Of a DNA stretch of 64,000 nucleotides, positions 59,976-64,000 are shown in pieces. Made by a program: the position numbers and the translations under genes. The notes below the pieces were generated by a model. That model had not been told where the DNA came from, did no database searches, and saw only the letters and a list, made by a program, of their open reading frames with translations. Each line of letters begins with the position of its first letter. Position 1 is the stretch's first letter. The stretch spans positions 22,391,501 through 22,455,500 of the forward strand of contig NC_073361.2 of NCBI RefSeq assembly GCF_027580225.2, written 5' to 3'. The stretch comes from Misgurnus anguillicaudatus (taxonomy: Eukaryota; Chordata; Actinopteri; Cypriniformes; Cobitidae).

Positions 59976-60472
59976 AAACTATGTCCCAGTGTTTACAAGT
60001 GTGGAGAAAGAGGACCGTTCCGACGTTGTTGTATGTCGAATGATACTAATTAATGTCGTTGTGTCAGTTTATTGTTTAAAATGGTTCCCAAATGTGCGTT
60101 TCATATATGTAATACATGACCTTTCCACATCACTACGCAGTTGCGTGGGGTCGCGCTGGCGCGTCGCGGAACCAGAGATAGACGAGAAGTTGTGGTTTAA
60201 AAGTGCATGACGGTCGTTTCGCTGGGTGGGGCCCTTGTGCCTCGTTTGGGTTCGTTTAGTATCCTTTGAAACTCCATTGAAAAAACTGTTAAGTGAGTTA
60301 AGTGTTGGGGTCCATTAAAGTCCATTAAAATGAGAAAAATCCTGGAATGTTTTCCTCAAGAAGCATAGTTTCTTCATGGCTGAACAAGGAGGGACATCAA
60401 CATTTTGAATGACATGGTGGTGGTAAATAATCTAGATTTCTTTTTTTTTAAGAAAATGGATTAATCTTTTAA
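59139..60472. mobile_element. Family F fold-back MITE, copy 4, enlarged by the tandem duplication
   Basis: The outer TTAA sites are at 59139-59142 and 60469-60472. The left half occurs twice because of the 472-bp duplication, the right half once. A frame beginning at 59971 is transposon sequence. Confidence 0.7.
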
Positions 60473-60479
60473 AGCAACT

Positions 60480-60608
60480 ACACTGTTAAAAAACAACTTA
60501 AATATGTATCCCAGACCTTAAAAAAGATCATGTCCTTTTTAAAAGGGTACCGCCCATATAACATCTGGGGTAGATGCTGTATTTCGACAATTTTTCTGAC
60601 AGTGTATA
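60480..60608. repeat. GTACC/ACAGTGT MITE fragment
   Basis: ACACTGTTAAAAAACAAC at the left and CAATTTTTCTGACAGTGTAT at the right, with AAAAGGGTACCGCCC inside. 60609-61230 is single-copy with no gene. Confidence 0.55.
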
Positions 60609-61235
60609 GTCAAAATTCAAGATAGTATGAAATGACTTGCACCTTAAAAATGTAAGTCAGCATTTTTTACAGTGCATTATAATCAATGTTAAACGCGACA
60701 ACTGCCTTTTGTGAAAATGAACTGGTGGACTGCTATTCTGGAAAGAAAAAATTCTGTGCAAATGTAACATTTTCATCTAACTGGTCTATATGCACTACAA
60801 AACACATGCAAAATCACAGCAGTGTGCTGTATAAAATATTCCCTTAATCACTGTCTAATGACAGCGACTTATGTCCTTAGGACAGCTGATTTGTTTTCTG
60901 GTTTTTAAAAGCAGATTATTTCCATGGAAGAGATTTTCGATAAGCCATGCACAAAACACAAGTAGTGCACTTCATCTTGGGAATTTAGCCAAGCTTAATC
61001 TGATTAAAACAGTGTCCTTCTCTCTCTCTCTCTCTTCAACATGAGTGTTTTCACAGTGCTGTGTTGTGCCCGGGCCAAGCTGACAAGTCTGGAGCAAAAA
61101 GAGTTTGTGGACTCGATTACTTCTGCTTCTGTTTTCCTTTAGCTGGCGATGCCTTGACTAAAATGAGTTTGCTATGACTAAAATTTAATATACTGCCATG
61201 ATGCACTGTTAGGGATTAACAAAATTCTGTCTTAA

Positions 61236-61555
61236 AGGAGCATTTCACCTATAGAAACATTAATCTTTATTGAAAGTGCATCATATTTCGAAATGTAACA
61301 TACATTTCATATTTGGTGCCTATTTGACTGAAGAAAGGGGTGTTTGTAGTCTTACTCCCTCAACAAAGATATTGGACTTCCTGCTTTCAATGATGCAAAA
61401 TGATGATTTTTACATCATGGAAAGAAGGAAGTGCAACACTGAAATCTATATTTCTCCTGTCTCAGCGGAAACTGAGGAAATGATGCACGACTATTCAAAA
61501 ACATGACTGGGGTTCTAACGATACAAAGCTTAATGCAAATGGGTGAAGTGTCCCT
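61236..61555. mobile_element. TTAA-targeting MITE, reverse copy of 41427-41712
   Basis: Ends AGGAGCATTTCACC and GGGTGAAGTGTCCC, flanked by TTAA at 61232-61235 and 61556-61559. The frame through it (78 codons) is MITE sequence. Confidence 0.8.
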
Positions 61556-62330
61556 TTAAGCAAGTGTTCATTTACACTGCAAAAAATGAGTGTCTTTCTT
61601 ACTATTTTGTCTTGATTTTTTTAATCTAAACATTTTAATCAAGATACCCTTACTTGAAAAGCAAAGTGACGAAGCAAAGGTGGTGTCATTTTTAGGGTCA
61701 TCTAGTTGGGAGTTTGCGAATTGTAACCAACAGCTCAACCCTCAATTTCAAAACACATACGGTAGCTGCCACAGGACAAACTTGTCATTGTTTGAGACAC
61801 GCTAGTACAGTTTGTCTGTATAGGGCTGTCGAAACATGTCAGAGACTTTCATATAAGAGGACCTGCGGTGTATGGAGATAAAATGTGTCATTGTAAGGTT
61901 ATAAAAATAATACAGTTCATAATCTAAGGTCTTTATACACCACTGACAATATAGTTATGTACTGTATATAATATTGCATTTCTGGCAAGAGATCCTTCTA
62001 AAATATACACAATGCACCTTTAAGCCTGTTTTCTGAGTTTATGCTTAAAACAAAGTAAACATTTCTGCAAATGGGGTAAAACAATCTTACCCCACTGGCA
62101 GATATTTTTACCTGTTTTAAACATACTGTAGACTCACTTGATTTTCTTTTGTTTTTTCAGAAAGCAAGACTTAATTTCTCAAGTACACTGCAAAATAGTT
62201 GGTTCAACATAAAAAAGTAAGTTACCTGGTTGTCTTAATATTTTGAGTTAATTTAACTTAAAAATATTAGTTGATATTTCAAGAAACTAATATTTTTAAG
62301 TTGAACGAACTCAAATTTTTAAGGCAACCA

Positions 62331-62988
62331 GGGGCCAGATTCCCAAGGAAAAAAATAAGAACTTTCTTAAGAAGGTTTTTTAAGAATACAAAATATTCCT
62401 AACTTTTTTCTTAAAGGGGCCATGGCACAAGACTTTTTTTAAGATGTCAAAAAAATCTTTGTTGTCCCCAGAGCACATATGTGAAGTTTTAGCTCAAAAT
62501 ACCATATAAATAATTTATTATAGCATGTTAAAATTGCCACTTTGTAGGTGTGTGCAAAAATGTGCCGTTTTGGGTGTGTCCTTTTAAATGTAAATGAGAT
62601 GATGAAATTAAAACACTGATCACAATGATGTTGGTATGTTGAAATTAAAACTCAATTGTGCTTTTCTCTGCACTAAATAGCAGTGCTATTGTTGAATAGT
62701 GCAGATTAAGGGGTGGTATTATTATAATAAGAGCTCTTTATGACATCATAAGGAGAGCCAAATTTCAACGACCTATTTTTTCATGTTCTGGTAGAGAATG
62801 GTTTACCAAAACTAAGTTACTGGGTTGATCTTTTTCACATTTTCCAGGTTGATAGAATCTCTGGGGACCCATTAATAGCACTTAAACATGGAAAAAGTCT
62901 GATTTTCATGCCATGGCCCCTTTAAGTTTAAATTGAAAAAAATTGGCAGTTAAGATTTTCCTCAACTATGTTTTGTGAATCCGGCCCC
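62331..62988. mobile_element. GGGGCCAGATTCCCAAGG element split by a TTAA MITE
   Basis: GGGGCCAGATTCCCAAGG and TTTTGTGAATCCGGCCCC are inverted ends. The copy is interrupted at 62415-62921. Confidence 0.65.
62415..62921. mobile_element. TTAA-flanked MITE (AGGGGCCATGGCACAAGAC)
   Basis: AGGGGCCATGGCACAAGAC and TTTTCATGCCATGGCCCCT are the ends, flanked by TTAA at 62411-62414 and 62922-62925. It is the innermost level of the complex. Confidence 0.75.
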
Positions 62989-63085
62989 AGCTAACTTATT
63001 TTTTTAAGTTGAATCAAATTTAGGAGTTTAGAATATTGTAACACAAGACAAAATACTAAACAAAACATTATGTTTTTGCAGTGTA

Positions 63086-63825
63086 GGTGCAAAAAAGGAG
63101 AAATTGAATGCTCTTGTTTTAAAGCAGAAATGAAGTTTGTTGCAGGCAGCAGAAGGCGCCCAACGCAGATCAAATAAATCACAGCAGCCATATGAACTGG
63201 CATAAAATTGTATTAAATATTATGCTTGCTTAAAATATTTCACACAGAAATCAAAACACTGTGCCCGGGCTACTTCTCAAAATTCAACGTTATCATTTTA
63301 ACAATCCTGGATTTAAGTCAAGGTTGGAAAAAGAGCTGCCATGCCGCCTTTAGCGGGTTGACCTGGATCCATCAGTATGAATTAGGTGCACAATGCTCTT
63401 ACCGAGAGTCTCATAGATTCACTTGCCACAGTGTCCCTGTTTTATGAAACATTCTTTGAAAACGGGGTCTGCCATGGCTCTACAAAATATATCAGTCTCT
63501 TCCTGGTCCGGGAACCTGATTGAACAAAGAAGAAAAATAGTCTGAATAAAAACTGCAATCCCTCTTGCATTGAACAGTCAAATAAAAAGTGCAGAATAAG
63601 AAACCAAGTTGAGTCGGACAGAACCGGGCCCGAGTTCTGCGCACTCATGCTGCAAATTCCATCAGTGCTCCGGTTATTGATTCAGTGCCTCGGAGACACA
63701 GGGAGAAATGGGAGTTTGATGCAGCATACAGGTATAGAGAACGTCTGCTCTTCCACCATATATATTCATCCTGATCTTATAAGAATTTGTACAAACAAAT
63801 GCAAATTGTACAAAAATGTACCAAT
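63086..63825. other. Single-copy island, possible conserved noncoding element
   Basis: Non-repetitive, with GATTGAACAAAGAAG (SOX-like) near 63518 and balanced GC from 63300 to 63730. Short frames on both strands, none protein-like. Confidence 0.25.
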
Positions 63826-63953
63826 ATCATAGGTGTCATTTACACTGGGGACATGTCCCCACCACTTTTTAAATTGGCTGATTTTGTCCCCACCACTTTT
63901 TGAAAGCATTTGGTTAAAATGTTCTGAAAAATCAAACAATACCTGCGCGACAT

Positions 63954-64000
63954 ACACTGCAAAAATGACTTTCTTACTTAGTATTTTTGTCTTGTTTTCA
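63954..64000. repeat. ACTGCAAAAATGACTTTCTTAC MITE, cut by the window edge
   Basis: ACACTGCAAAAATGACTTTC followed by TTAGTATTTTTGTCTTGTTTTC is the canonical left end of this fish MITE. Just before it, 63830-63950 has a diverged element with GTCCCCACCACTTTTT repeated twice. Confidence 0.7.

Larger units (their letters stand above)
61573..63085. mobile_element. Nested complex in ACTGCAAAAAATG-type MITEs
   Basis: TTACACTGCAAAAAATGAGT at 61573 and ATGTTTTTGCAGTGTA ending at 63085 are the outermost inverted ends. Inside are a GGTGC-type MITE relic (about 61675-62023, ending GCACCTTTAA), an AACTTAAAAATATTAGTTG MITE starting near 62187, and, nested in that, 62331-62988. The order shows repeated insertion into one site. 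Confidence 0.55.

Noticed and set aside
59971..60210. 79-codon frame similar to one at 9127-9372 (minus), which could suggest a conserved small protein
   Set aside because: Both are the central region of family F fold-back MITEs; the similarity is repeat homology and orientation is not constrained by coding.

Overview
The window is vertebrate DNA, almost certainly from a cypriniform (carp/zebrafish-like) teleost. It is AT-rich and contains one intron-containing protein-coding gene with canonical GT-AG splice sites. It is packed with short non-autonomous DNA transposons of the kinds that dominate cyprinid genomes (TTAA-flanked MITEs, hAT-, Tc1/mariner- and PIF/Harbinger-like elements) and with tRNA-derived SINE pieces. 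No bacterial-type features (operons, CRISPR arrays, IS elements) are present.

The gene is ythdf3, a cytoplasmic m6A reader, on the + strand at the left end. Coding exons lie at 828-852, 2014-2093, 2378-4039 and 10495-10518. The start-codon exon lies left of the window. The large third exon carries the low-complexity region and the whole YTH domain with an intact aromatic cage. The last exon encodes only ERNRNKQ and a stop. A likely 3'UTR runs to about 11,990, and a strong CTCF-like motif follows at 12356. The 6.5-kb last intron is full of palindromes and nested transposons.

From about 12.4 kb to the right edge I see no convincing host protein-coding gene. In other vertebrates YTHDF3 borders a large gene-poor region, and this looks like that desert. 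It consists of (i) nested MITEs and hAT elements, many with readable target-site duplications; (ii) relics of autonomous elements: a frameshifted Tc1 transposase C-terminus at 37341-37867 and a decayed minus-strand gag-like fragment (BEL/Pao-like) at 20640-21600 between LTR-like direct repeats; (iii) microsatellites, including long (TA)n tracts at 37865 and 54919; and (iv) single-copy islands that may be conserved regulatory DNA, notably a SOX+POU cluster at 14940-14966 and the stretches near 25.8, 38.5, 49-50.8, 53.4 and 63.2 kb.

I did not find a clearly new biological system. The most informative signals are a 192-bp segment copied without visible change between two unrelated repeats in the ythdf3 intron, filled/empty-site pairs that reveal target sites (TTAA, TTA), a near-perfect 243-bp palindrome, a fresh 472-bp tandem duplication, and CTCF-like motifs carried by transposons. 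All identities were judged by eye; no alignment or database search was run.
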